Shown one piece after another: positions 15,576 to 22,488 of a stretch of DNA of 25,388 nucleotides. Both the position numbers and the translations under genes were made by a program. Within the stretch, counting starts at the first letter, position 1. Each line of letters opens with the position of its first letter. Origin of the DNA: Treponema sp. (GTDB lineage Bacteria > Spirochaetota > Spirochaetia > Treponematales > Treponemataceae); assembly GCA_016296655.1 (NCBI GenBank), contig JAEDIW010000038.1, forward strand, positions 1 to 25,388, written 5' to 3'. A model generated the notes under the pieces. That model was not told the origin of the DNA. It did not search any database and worked only from the letters and a program-made list of their open reading frames with translations.

Positions 15576-16163
15576 ATGAAAAAAATCATTACAATCAGCC
15601 GCCAGTTTGGTGCCGGTGGTGGAGAAATTGGGCGTAAAGTTGCAAGCGAACTGGGTTTTTCTTATACCGACAAGGATTTGATTTATCAGATTGCATCAGA
15701 AATCAGCTTAAATCCTGAACAGGTAAAAGAAATTGATGAGAAAGTTTCCTTTCATTTTGGTTTTGCCCAGAGTCTTTTTGATATGTATAATTCTCCTTTG
15801 GATGAAAAACTTTTTAAGGCACAGAAAGAAGTTATTCGTAAGCTTGGTGAAAGGGGAAACTGTGTTATTGTAGGTCGTAATGCAAACAGCATTCTGGCAG
15901 AATATGACAATTCCCTGCATGTGTTTATTCACGCAGATTCTTATTGGCGTGTTCAGCGCATGAAGAAAGATTTGATGAAAGATGTGCCTGAATCAAAAAT
16001 TGCAAAGCATCTGAAGGATGTTGACAAGGCCCGTGCAAAATACTGTTTGTACTATACGTCTTCTGAATTTGGTGCAGCAGATTCCTATGATTTGTGCCTG
16101 TGTTCTTCAACGCTGGGCATAGACCAATGTGTCAAAATTATCTGTGAAATTGCAGAAAGCTAG
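15576..16163 (+). CDS. Cytidylate kinase-like family protein
   Basis: A 195-residue P-loop protein of the cytidylate-kinase-like family. MKKIITISRQFGAGGGEIGRKVASELGF is the typical N-terminus, with a glycine-rich nucleotide-binding loop, followed by YTDKDLIYQIA, ERGNCVIVGRNANSIL and VFIHADSYWRVQRM. These proteins are probably nucleotide or small-molecule kinases, but most lack a proven substrate. A perfect AAAGGAGG precedes the ATG, and the gene starts 26 bases after the ATPase, so it is probably the last gene of the transporter operon. Its link to amino-acid uptake is unclear. Confidence 0.9.
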   Translation: MKKIITISRQFGAGGGEIGRKVASELGFSYTDKDLIYQIASEISLNPEQVKEIDEKVSFHFGFAQSLFDMYNSPLDEKLFKAQKEVIRKLGERGNCVIVGRNANSILAEYDNSLHVFIHADSYWRVQRMKKDLMKDVPESKIAKHLKDVDKARAKYCLYYTSSEFGAADSYDLCLCSSTLGIDQCVKIICEIAES

Positions 16164-16226
16164 ATGCATATTTAGGGAAGTGCTGATTAACACTTGAAGC
16201 GATTTCTCTGCACTTTTTGTCAAATT

Positions 16227-16276
16227 GGGGCTGTCCTGAAAGTTGTATAAAACTTCAAAAAGGACAGCTTTTTTTT
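16227..16276 (+). terminator. Intrinsic terminator built on the GGGGCTGTCC motif
   Basis: GGGGCTGTCC (16227-16236) and AGGACAGC (16261-16268) form the stem. TGAA-AGT / ACTTCA pairs inside it, and eight T residues follow (16269-16276). It ends the ABC transporter operon 63 bases after the cytidylate-kinase-like stop. The same motif occurs at 2405, 8367 and 8432. Confidence 0.8.
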
Positions 16277-16290
16277 CAGAGTTTTTTTTA

Positions 16291-16438
16291 TTACTGTAAA
16301 ACGCTCTCAAATTTGTGAAAATTCTTAGATTTTAAGGGTGTTTTACTGCAAAATAGGTATTATTTCATAATTTTTTGGCATTTTATTGACACTTTTACTG
16401 TAAACGGTTATATATTCTGCATTGCTGTATTTACAGTA
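16291..16438 (+). promoter_or_regulatory. Array of four TTTACTGTAAA-like sites at the glnN copy 1 promoter
   Basis: Palindromic sites TTACTGTAA (16291-16299), TTTTACTGCAAAA (16341-16353), TTTTACTGTAAA (16393-16404) and TTTACAGTA (16430-16438) have centres at 16295, 16347, 16399 and 16435. The spacing is therefore 52, 52 and 36 bases, close to 5, 5 and 3.5 turns of the helix. The third site lies between the -35 and -10 and the fourth just after the expected start of transcription, as expected for repression. The motif is not the known NtrC or Bacillus GlnR/TnrA site. The binding protein is unknown. Confidence 0.6.
16386..16414 (+). promoter_or_regulatory. Sigma-70 promoter of glnN copy 1
   Basis: A perfect -35 TTGACA (16386-16391) is followed after 17 bases by TATATA (16409-16414). 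Transcription should begin near 16421, giving a leader of about 120 bases that contains no clear terminator hairpin, unlike glnN copy 2. Confidence 0.7.
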
Positions 16439-16542
16439 TTCTGGCATGCTGTATGGTTCGTGCTAAGTTTTAATGTCCGGCAGTTGTTTTGAAGTATGTT
16501 GACTGCAGTTGTGCCTGTATTTTAGATTTTATGGAGTGTATG

Positions 16543-18630
16543 ATGCAAAGCATTCAGGAACTTTATGGAAGCAATGTCTTTAATCTCAAGGTAATGCAGG
16601 AACGTTTGCCGAAAGATACATTCAAGGCCTTGAAAAAAACTATTGAGGATGGAACTCCTCTTGAACTTGATGTTGCAAATCAGGTTGCGCATGCCATGAA
16701 AGAATGGGCAATTGAAAAAGGTGCAACGCATTTTACCCACTGGTTCCAGCCGATGACTGGATATACTGCAGAAAAGCATGACAGTTTTATTGTTCCGACT
16801 GATGACGGTGGTGTTATTATGAGCCTGAGCGGAAAGGAACTTACAAAGGGTGAGCCTGATGCTTCTTCTTTTCCAAGCGGTGGCCGCCGGGCCACTTTTG
16901 AGGCTCGTGGTTATACTGTTTGGGACCCTACAGCTTTTGCATTTGTAAAAGAACATTCACTGTGCATTCCGACGGCATTTTGCTCTTACACGGGTGAGGC
17001 TTTGGACAAAAAAACACCGCTTTTGCGTTCAATGCAGTCAATCAGCAGGCAGTCTGTCAGAATTTTGAGAATGTTCGGAAACAGGACTGTAAAACGCGTT
17101 GTTTCTTCAATTGGGGCAGAGCAGGAATATTTTTTAATTGACGAAAAACTTTACTATCAGCGCAAAGATTTAAGAATGACCGGTCGTACACTTTTTGGTG
17201 CAAAACCATCAAAAGGGCAGGAAATGGACGATCAGTATTACGGGGCGCTGAAAACCAGAATAAGCGACTACATGGAAGCCTTGAATAAAGAATTGTGGAA
17301 AGTCGGCATTCCTGCAAAGACAGAACATAACGAGGTTGCCCCTGCGCAGCATGAAATGGCTCCAATTTATGCAATGAGTAATGTTGCCGCTGACCAAAAT
17401 CAGCTGGCAATGGAAATAATGAAAAAAGTTGCACGCAAGCACGGAATGGTATGCCTTCTGCACGAAAAACCTTTTGCCGGTGTAAACGGCAGCGGCAAGC
17501 ATAACAACTGGTCAATTTCTACTACAGAAGGCGAAAATCTTCTAGACCCTGGAAAAACTCCTAGAAAGAATGCACAGTTTCTGCTTTTTTTGACGGCTGT
17601 CATAAAAGCTGTCGACGAAAATCAGGATTTGCTGAGAATTTCTGTTGCAAGCGCAGGAAACGATCACAGACTTGGAGCAAATGAAGCACCTCCTGCAATC
17701 ATGTCGATTTATCTTGGAGAAGAACTTGAATCTATTTTGGAATCCATAAAAGACGGAACTCCGTACAGTGAAATGTCAAACCAAAAGATGACAATCGGCG
17801 CAGATGTTTTACCGGCAATTCCAAAGGACACTACAGACCGCAACAGAACAAGTCCATTTGCTTTTACAGGCAATAAATTTGAATTCCGCTCGGTAGGCTC
17901 TTCGCTTTCCATTTCTGGACCGGCAACTACGCTTAATGCAATTGTGGCCCATGCACTGAAAGAATTTGCCGATGAACTGGAAGGCGCAAAAGATTTTAAC
18001 GAAGCCTTACACACTTTGATAAAGCGTGAGATTACAGCTCATTGGAAAATCATCTTTAACGGCAACGGTTATGATGAAAGCTGGGTAAAAGAGGCTGAAA
18101 AACGCGGACTGCTGAACCTGAAAACACTGCCAGTTGCAATGGCAGAATATCTGAAACCCAAAAATATAAAGCTTTTCACAGATACAAAAATTTATTCAGA
18201 AGTTGAAATGAAAAGCCGCTATGAAGTAAAACTTGAAAAATATTGCCAGGTTTTGAATATTGAAGTGGAAACCATGCTTGAAATGGTAAATAAAGATATT
18301 TTGCCGGCAACATTTAAGTATTTACGTGACGTAAGCAACACTCAGATTGCCGTAAAGGCCATAACAAATTGTGAATGCAGTGCTGAATCTGCTGTTGTAA
18401 ACGCATTGCAGAATCTTGCAGACAGACTTTCACATGCAGCAAATAATGACCTTTTCTGCTTTCATGAAGAAGCCAAAAAACTTTCAGGCATGGATGCAGC
18501 GCTGTATTATTCAGATGTTGTCATTCCTCAGATGCAGAAAGTCCGTTCTCTGGCTGACCAGATAGAACCGTATCTTGGAGAAGAATATAAGCCTTATCCA
18601 AGTTATGAAGATTTGATGTTTAGAGTTTAA
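16543..18630 (+). CDS. glnN: Glutamine synthetase type III, copy 1
   Basis: ATP-dependent synthesis of glutamine from glutamate and ammonium. The protein is about 695 residues, the length of the large GSIII class. It shows the class signatures AEKHDSFI, EPDASSFPSGG, EHNEVAPAQHE, the ATP-site region NGSGKHNNWS, AGNDHRLGANEAPPAI and DRNRTSPFAFTGNKFEFRS. I placed the start at the ATG at 16543, 6 bases after GGAG (16533-16536). The ATG at 16540 is also possible and aligns exactly with the start of copy 2, but it sits only 3 bases from the GGAG. The region upstream carries a strong promoter inside an operator array. It is convergent with purD, and a second GSIII gene lies 4 kb away. Confidence 0.96.
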   Translation: MQSIQELYGSNVFNLKVMQERLPKDTFKALKKTIEDGTPLELDVANQVAHAMKEWAIEKGATHFTHWFQPMTGYTAEKHDSFIVPTDDGGVIMSLSGKELTKGEPDASSFPSGGRRATFEARGYTVWDPTAFAFVKEHSLCIPTAFCSYTGEALDKKTPLLRSMQSISRQSVRILRMFGNRTVKRVVSSIGAEQEYFLIDEKLYYQRKDLRMTGRTLFGAKPSKGQEMDDQYYGALKTRISDYMEALNKELWKVGIPAKTEHNEVAPAQHEMAPIYAMSNVAADQNQLAMEIMKKVARKHGMVCLLHEKPFAGVNGSGKHNNWSISTTEGENLLDPGKTPRKNAQFLLFLTAVIKAVDENQDLLRISVASAGNDHRLGANEAPPAIMSIYLGEELESILESIKDGTPYSEMSNQKMTIGADVLPAIPKDTTDRNRTSPFAFTGNKFEFRSVGSSLSISGPATTLNAIVAHALKEFADELEGAKDFNEALHTLIKREITAHWKIIFNGNGYDESWVKEAEKRGLLNLKTLPVAMAEYLKPKNIKLFTDTKIYSEVEMKSRYEVKLEKYCQVLNIEVETMLEMVNKDILPATFKYLRDVSNTQIAVKAITNCECSAESAVVNALQNLADRLSHAANNDLFCFHEEAKKLSGMDAALYYSDVVIPQMQKVRSLADQIEPYLGEEYKPYPSYEDLMFRV

Positions 18631-18886
18631 TATGGGGCTTCCGGCAGCTTTGCTGCCGTCGGTTGTTCCAGGGTTCCGTGCAGGCGCACTCCATTGCTCC
18701 GTTGCACTTCGCAACAGCCTGACGGCTGCCCTTCCATAACCTAAGCCACAGAACACTCATCCTGCTGGCCTTTTGAACATGCATCGACTGAAAATATGTT
18801 TTATCGGGTATGAATACGTCGAGTCAAGGCACGCTAACGCTTAAAGCCTTGACTTCGCCGTTTTGAGGGGTGTACTACCCCTCAAT
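18631..18886. repeat. Block of GC-rich inverted repeats after glnN copy 1
   Basis: Several perfect small palindromes occur in a row: CGGCAGC-ttt-GCTGCCG (18642-18658), GTTGC-acttc-GCAAC (18701-18715), AGTCAAGGC / GCCTTGACT (18822-18830 and 18846-18854) and TTGAGGGGT-gtact-ACCCCTCAA (18863-18885). The first 110 bases are clearly richer in GC than the neighbouring genes. It codes for nothing I can support. It looks like a composite of REP-like intergenic elements, not all of which need have a function. Confidence 0.6.
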
Positions 18887-18932
18887 AAAAAAAGTCAGGC
18901 ATTTTGCTTTTTTGACCGATGCCTGACTTTTT
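18887..18932. terminator. Bidirectional terminator between glnN copy 1 and purD
   Basis: AAAAAGTCAGGCAT pairs with ATGCCTGACTTTTT. The stem is flanked by an A-run on one side and a T-run on the other, so it can end transcription from both convergent genes. Confidence 0.85.
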
Positions 18933-18952
18933 CTGTTTATATGCTGAATATT

Positions 18953-20290
18953 TTAAAGTTTTACGCTTTCGGCAGCTCCTGGCAAACCGATGTCTTTTCT
19001 ATAGAACATTCCTTCAAAATTTATGTTTTTCAATGCTTCATAAGAAGCCTGCCATGCTTTTTCAAAAGTCTGGCCAAATGCGCTACAGGCAAGAACTCTT
19101 CCGCCTGAAGTCAGCAGTTTTCCGTTTTCTTCTATTGCGCCGGCAATGAACACTTTTGCACCTGTATTTGCAACTGCCTGTTCATTTATGGAAATTTCCT
19201 TGCCTTTTGCATAAGACTGCGGGTAGCCTCCGGAAACTGCAACAGGGGCTGCAGAAAAGCCGTTTTTCCATGTACAGTTGAAATCTTTTAGATTTTCTTC
19301 TGCGATAGCCTTGCACAGTGCTGCAAAATCAAAATCCATCATTGGCAGAACGGCTTGTGTTTCCGGGTCTCCAAGGCGGACATTGTATTCAAGAAGTTTA
19401 GGACCGTCTTTTGTAAGCATTACTCCAAAGAAAATAAATCCGCGGTAGTCGAATTTTTCTGCAATAAGACCTTTCAATGTAGGTTCCAGACAGCTCTGGT
19501 TAAACTGTTCCATGATTTCTGGTGTTACGTCAGAAAGTGGACATACAGCCCCCATTCCACCAGTGTTTGGACCTTTTGCTCCATCCAGAAGCCGTTTATG
19601 GTCGCGGGCAGGCAGGAACGGAATGATTGTAGCTTTGCCAGATGCTGCTGTTTTTTCTGTTACGCATACAGCTGCCAGAACAGAAATTTCTACGCCTTCA
19701 AGGTAGTCTTCTATTACGATTTTTTTGCCGGCATTTCCGACTTTGCCGTTTTCCATTATGTCTTTTACGGCATTAACTGCTTCCTGAACTGTAGCGGCAA
19801 CTACAACACCTTTGCCTGCTGCAAGTCCGTCAGCCTTTATTACGATTGGTGCGCCGTGTTTTTCTATATATGAAATGGCATCCTGTTCGTTTTCAAATGT
19901 TTCACTTGCAGCGCAGGCAACCTTGTACTTTTTCATAAAAGCTTTGGCAGCATCTTTGCTGGCTTCAAGCTGTGCGCCTGCTTTTTTGGGTCCTACGCAG
20001 GGAATGCCTGCCTGCCAGAATAAATCTGCAATGCCTTCTGCAAGCGGATCTTCAGGACCTATTACTGCAAAATCACAGCCTTCCTGCGTGGCAATTTTCA
20101 CATAGGAAGAAATTGATTTGTCGCCGTTAAGATAGGGACAATCTGAAAAAGTAATATTTCTGCATTTTTCTTCGTGAGCAGTTCCTCCATTTCCAGGAAC
20201 ACAAATAATTTCTGAAACTAAAGAACTTTGAGCAAGTTTCCAGCTGATGGCGTGTTCGCGGCCGCCTGATCCGACAACAATAATTTTCAT
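18953..20290 (-). CDS. purD: Phosphoribosylamine-glycine ligase
   Basis: ATP-grasp enzyme joining glycine to phosphoribosylamine in the second step of purine synthesis. Signatures are VGSGGREHAISWKL at the N-terminus, GPEDPLAEG, VIKADGLAAGKGVVVA, LDGAKGPNTGGMGA and YNVRLGDPETQAVLP. The ATG at 20290 begins the protein right at the conserved MKIIVVGSGGREH, giving 445 residues. The frame is open for 48 codons upstream, but that segment is unlike the family. No Shine-Dalgarno sequence is present. On the minus strand TATATT (20302-20297) ends 6 bases before the ATG, with TTTACG 17 bases further up, so the mRNA is probably leaderless. It is a lone pur gene. Confidence 0.95.
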   Translation of the reverse strand: MKIIVVGSGGREHAISWKLAQSSLVSEIICVPGNGGTAHEEKCRNITFSDCPYLNGDKSISSYVKIATQEGCDFAVIGPEDPLAEGIADLFWQAGIPCVGPKKAGAQLEASKDAAKAFMKKYKVACAASETFENEQDAISYIEKHGAPIVIKADGLAAGKGVVVAATVQEAVNAVKDIMENGKVGNAGKKIVIEDYLEGVEISVLAAVCVTEKTAASGKATIIPFLPARDHKRLLDGAKGPNTGGMGAVCPLSDVTPEIMEQFNQSCLEPTLKGLIAEKFDYRGFIFFGVMLTKDGPKLLEYNVRLGDPETQAVLPMMDFDFAALCKAIAEENLKDFNCTWKNGFSAAPVAVSGGYPQSYAKGKEISINEQAVANTGAKVFIAGAIEENGKLLTSGGRVLACSAFGQTFEKAWQASYEALKNINFEGMFYRKDIGLPGAAESVKL

Positions 20291-20296
20291 GATGTA

Positions 20297-20325
20297 AATA
20301 TAATTTAAAAGCTGTTGTCCGTAAA
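20297..20325 (-). promoter_or_regulatory. Putative promoter of purD for a leaderless mRNA
   Basis: On the minus strand TTTACG (20325-20320) and TATATT (20302-20297) are 17 bases apart. The expected start of transcription falls at or next to the ATG. Upstream, TCTGTACAAA (20335-20344) and the palindrome TTTGTACAAA (20363-20372), 28 bases apart, might be regulator sites. Confidence 0.5.
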
Positions 20326-20368
20326 TAGTGAACGTCTGTACAAATTTTGCCATATTAAGCATTTGTAC

Positions 20369-20397
20369 AAAAAAAGGGATTGCCGGGTGGCAATCCC
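20369..20397 (-). terminator. Intrinsic terminator of the Amt-PII gene
   Basis: On the minus strand GGGATTGCC-ACCC-GGCAATCCC is followed directly by seven T residues. It lies about 110 bases after the amt stop and just ahead of the purD promoter. Confidence 0.88.
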
Positions 20398-20507
20398 TAG
20401 GGGTTAATTTTAAAACTCTTTCACCGTGCTGCAAAAATCCTGTCAGGCAATCCTGCTTTACGGCAAGAATTATAAAACCTTTTTAATTTTCAAGAATAAG
20501 CTTTTAC

Positions 20508-22226
20508 TTAGTCTTGAAGGGCGTCATATCCTTCTTCGCCAGTTCTTACTTTGATTACGTTGGCAACATCGTATACGAAAATCTTTCCGTCTCCGATATG
20601 TCCTGTGTACAAAGCTTCTTTTGCAGATGCTACAACCAAATCAACAGGAACTTCAGAAACTACGATGTCAACTTTAATTTTTGGCAGAAGGCTCATGTCA
20701 ACTGGAACACCACGGTAGAATTCGCTCTTTCCATGCTGAACACCACAACCCATGACGTTGCTTACTGTCATACCAGTTACATTTATTTCATTCATTGCCT
20801 TTTTGAGGTCTTCGAACTTGCTCTGCCGTGTAATGATTGTAACCATGTGGAATGTTGCATCTGGATGGCTTGAGCCTTTGGAAACTGGAACTGCAATATC
20901 AGCACTTACCTTGTCGCCTGCAGGTTCTTCTGCACCTGTAAGAATCTGTGGGGCAAACATAAATCCTGCATAAGAAGAGTCGATTCCATGTTCAAGTTTA
21001 TCAAGACCAACGATTTCTTCTTCTTTGCTTGCCCGCAGACCATGGAATTTTTTAATCAAGGCAAAAGTGATTACCATACAAACTGTAACCCATGCAAGGA
21101 TTGCAGCTTCGCCAAGAATCTGTACGCCCAAGTGGTGGAATCCGCCGCCGTAGAACAAACCGCTTTCAACATTGAACAAACCGTCTGCAATTGTTCCCCA
21201 TGCACCGTTGGCAAGGTGAACGCCTACGGCACCAACCGGGTCATCAATGTGGAGCTTGAGGTCAAGGCCTTCTACAACTACTACAACAAGAATACCTGCA
21301 ACAATACCGATAATTGAAGCACCAGTTGCATCAACTGTTGCACAAGGTGCTGTAATTGCTACCAAACCTGCAAGGGAAGCGTTCAATGTCATTGAAACAT
21401 CAGGCTTACCATTTTTAACCCATGTAAAAATCATTGTGGTTACACAGGCCAAAGCTGGAGCAATTGTTGTTGTTGCAAATACTGCTGCCAGACCGCCGAC
21501 GCCCAGAAGTTTAGTACATGCAGCACCGTTGAATCCGTACCAGCCGAACCACAGAATGAATGTACCAAGTGCACCAAGTGTCAAAGAATGGCCGGGAATT
21601 GCATTTACCTTTTCAACTTTTCCGTCTTTTCCGTAAACATACTTGCCGATGCGCGGTCCTAAGAAAATTGCGCCGATAAGGGCTGCTACGCCACCGCATG
21701 AATGGATTGCTGCTGAACCTGCAAAATCCACAAATCCAAGGTTAAAAAGCCAGCCCTGAGAGTTCCATACCCAGCCTGCTTCAATTGGATAAACTACAGC
21801 AGAAATTACTGCGGAATAAATACAGTATGCACTGAACTTTGTACGCTCTGCCATTGCACCAGAAACGATTGTTGCTGCAGTTGCACAGAATACAAGGTTA
21901 AAAGTAAATGCAGACCAGTTCATTTCTGGGTCTGTAAATTTTGTAAACAGCTGCAAGTCAGGTTTACCGATAAAGCCAAAGAAATAATTTTCACTCAGCA
22001 TCAAGGCAAAACCAAGTAACATGAACATTGGAGTTCCAATAGAAAAGTCCATCAGGTTTTTCATGATGATGTTTCCGGCATTTTTTGCCCGTGTAAACCC
22101 AGTTTCAACCATTGCAAAGCCGCACTGCATGAAAAATACAAGTGCTGCACCAATCAGGAACCAGATAGCGTAAGCTTCCTGTCCAGCTGCTTCATAAGCA
22201 ATTTGCTTTACAGCTTCCATATCCAT
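20508..22226 (-). CDS. amt: Ammonium transporter Amt fused to a PII signalling domain
   Basis: Ammonium channel with its own PII regulator attached. Residues 1 to about 430 form an Amt domain with 11 expected membrane helices. The two pore histidines of Amt are present, in GSAAIHSCGG and DDPVGAVGVHLANG. After a Gly/Glu/Ser-rich linker, residues about 457-572 are a complete PII (GlnB/GlnK) domain: HMVTIITRQSKFEDLKKAM, T-loop GVQHGKSEFYRGVPVDMSLL, B-loop TGHIGDGKIFVYDV and C-terminal KVRTGEEG. The nucleotide-binding loops look intact, but the T-loop has no tyrosine at the usual uridylylation position. I chose the ATG at 22226 because AGGGGG lies 7 bases upstream; the longer frame to 22259 lies inside a leader hairpin. 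GSIII genes lie on both sides. Confidence 0.94.
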   Translation of the reverse strand: MDMEAVKQIAYEAAGQEAYAIWFLIGAALVFFMQCGFAMVETGFTRAKNAGNIIMKNLMDFSIGTPMFMLLGFALMLSENYFFGFIGKPDLQLFTKFTDPEMNWSAFTFNLVFCATAATIVSGAMAERTKFSAYCIYSAVISAVVYPIEAGWVWNSQGWLFNLGFVDFAGSAAIHSCGGVAALIGAIFLGPRIGKYVYGKDGKVEKVNAIPGHSLTLGALGTFILWFGWYGFNGAACTKLLGVGGLAAVFATTTIAPALACVTTMIFTWVKNGKPDVSMTLNASLAGLVAITAPCATVDATGASIIGIVAGILVVVVVEGLDLKLHIDDPVGAVGVHLANGAWGTIADGLFNVESGLFYGGGFHHLGVQILGEAAILAWVTVCMVITFALIKKFHGLRASKEEEIVGLDKLEHGIDSSYAGFMFAPQILTGAEEPAGDKVSADIAVPVSKGSSHPDATFHMVTIITRQSKFEDLKKAMNEINVTGMTVSNVMGCGVQHGKSEFYRGVPVDMSLLPKIKVDIVVSEVPVDLVVASAKEALYTGHIGDGKIFVYDVANVIKVRTGEEGYDALQD

Positions 22227-22239
22227 AGATAAACCCCCT

Positions 22240-22291
22240 AAAAAAAATAGCGCCGACAAGCCTGGTATTTATTTTTAAGGTTGTCGACGCC
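22240..22291 (-). promoter_or_regulatory. Terminator-type leader hairpin (attenuator) of amt
   Basis: On the minus strand GGCGTCGACAA (22291-22281) pairs with TTGTCGGCGC (22259-22250) in a 10-bp stem that includes one U-G pair, and eight T residues follow at once (22247-22240). AGGGGG, the ribosome-binding site, begins right after the U-run. A full intrinsic terminator ahead of the gene implies control by attenuation. The loop segment CCTTAAAAA can alternatively pair with the U-run and the start of the ribosome-binding site. The glnN copy 2 leader has the same stem base. Confidence 0.65.
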
Positions 22292-22340
22292 ATTGTCTTT
22301 TATTTTCAAATTTTAATAAATTTTTACAAATGTGAATGCG

Positions 22341-22436
22341 ACAGGGATTGTAGGGGCGCTTTTGCGGCCACCGCAACGAAGTGAGGAGGCTGAAACCCCG
22401 AAAAGCCCGGTTTTTCAGGACGTAAGTCCTGAAAAA
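22341..22436. repeat. Dispersed repeat, copy B, with hairpin at one end
   Basis: Bases 22341-22416 are the inverted counterpart of copy A (9316-9391). The common core on this strand runs from GGGATTG through GGCCACCGC and GAGGAGGCTGAAACC to AAAAGCCCGGTTTTT. Just beyond it lies TTTTTCAGGAC-GTAA-GTCCTGAAAAA, a perfect 11-bp inverted repeat (22411-22436). It sits between the end of glnN copy 2 and the amt promoter region, and the hairpin may serve as the glnN terminator. Confidence 0.75.
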
Positions 22437-22488
22437 GTCGCCCAAAACTATATTTTACAAAAAACTGTGCAAAAGTTTTTCTGTCAGA

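Noticed and set aside
16291..16438. Bacillus-type GlnR/TnrA or NtrC binding sites at glnN copy 1
   Set aside because: The palindromes do not fit TGTNA-N7-TNACA or TGCACC-N5-GGTGCA; they share only an AT-rich dyad.
17057..17515. Long antisense ORFs inside both glnN genes
   Set aside because: They mirror the codon usage of the conserved GSIII reading frame and have no start signals or recognisable products.
19355..19873. 172-codon ORF antisense to purD
   Set aside because: Shadow of the purD frame; Cys/Phe-rich translation with no family features.
22227..22259. Upstream start for the Amt-PII protein
   Set aside because: The extra codons fall inside the leader hairpin and its U-run; the ribosome-binding site AGGGGG points to 22226.
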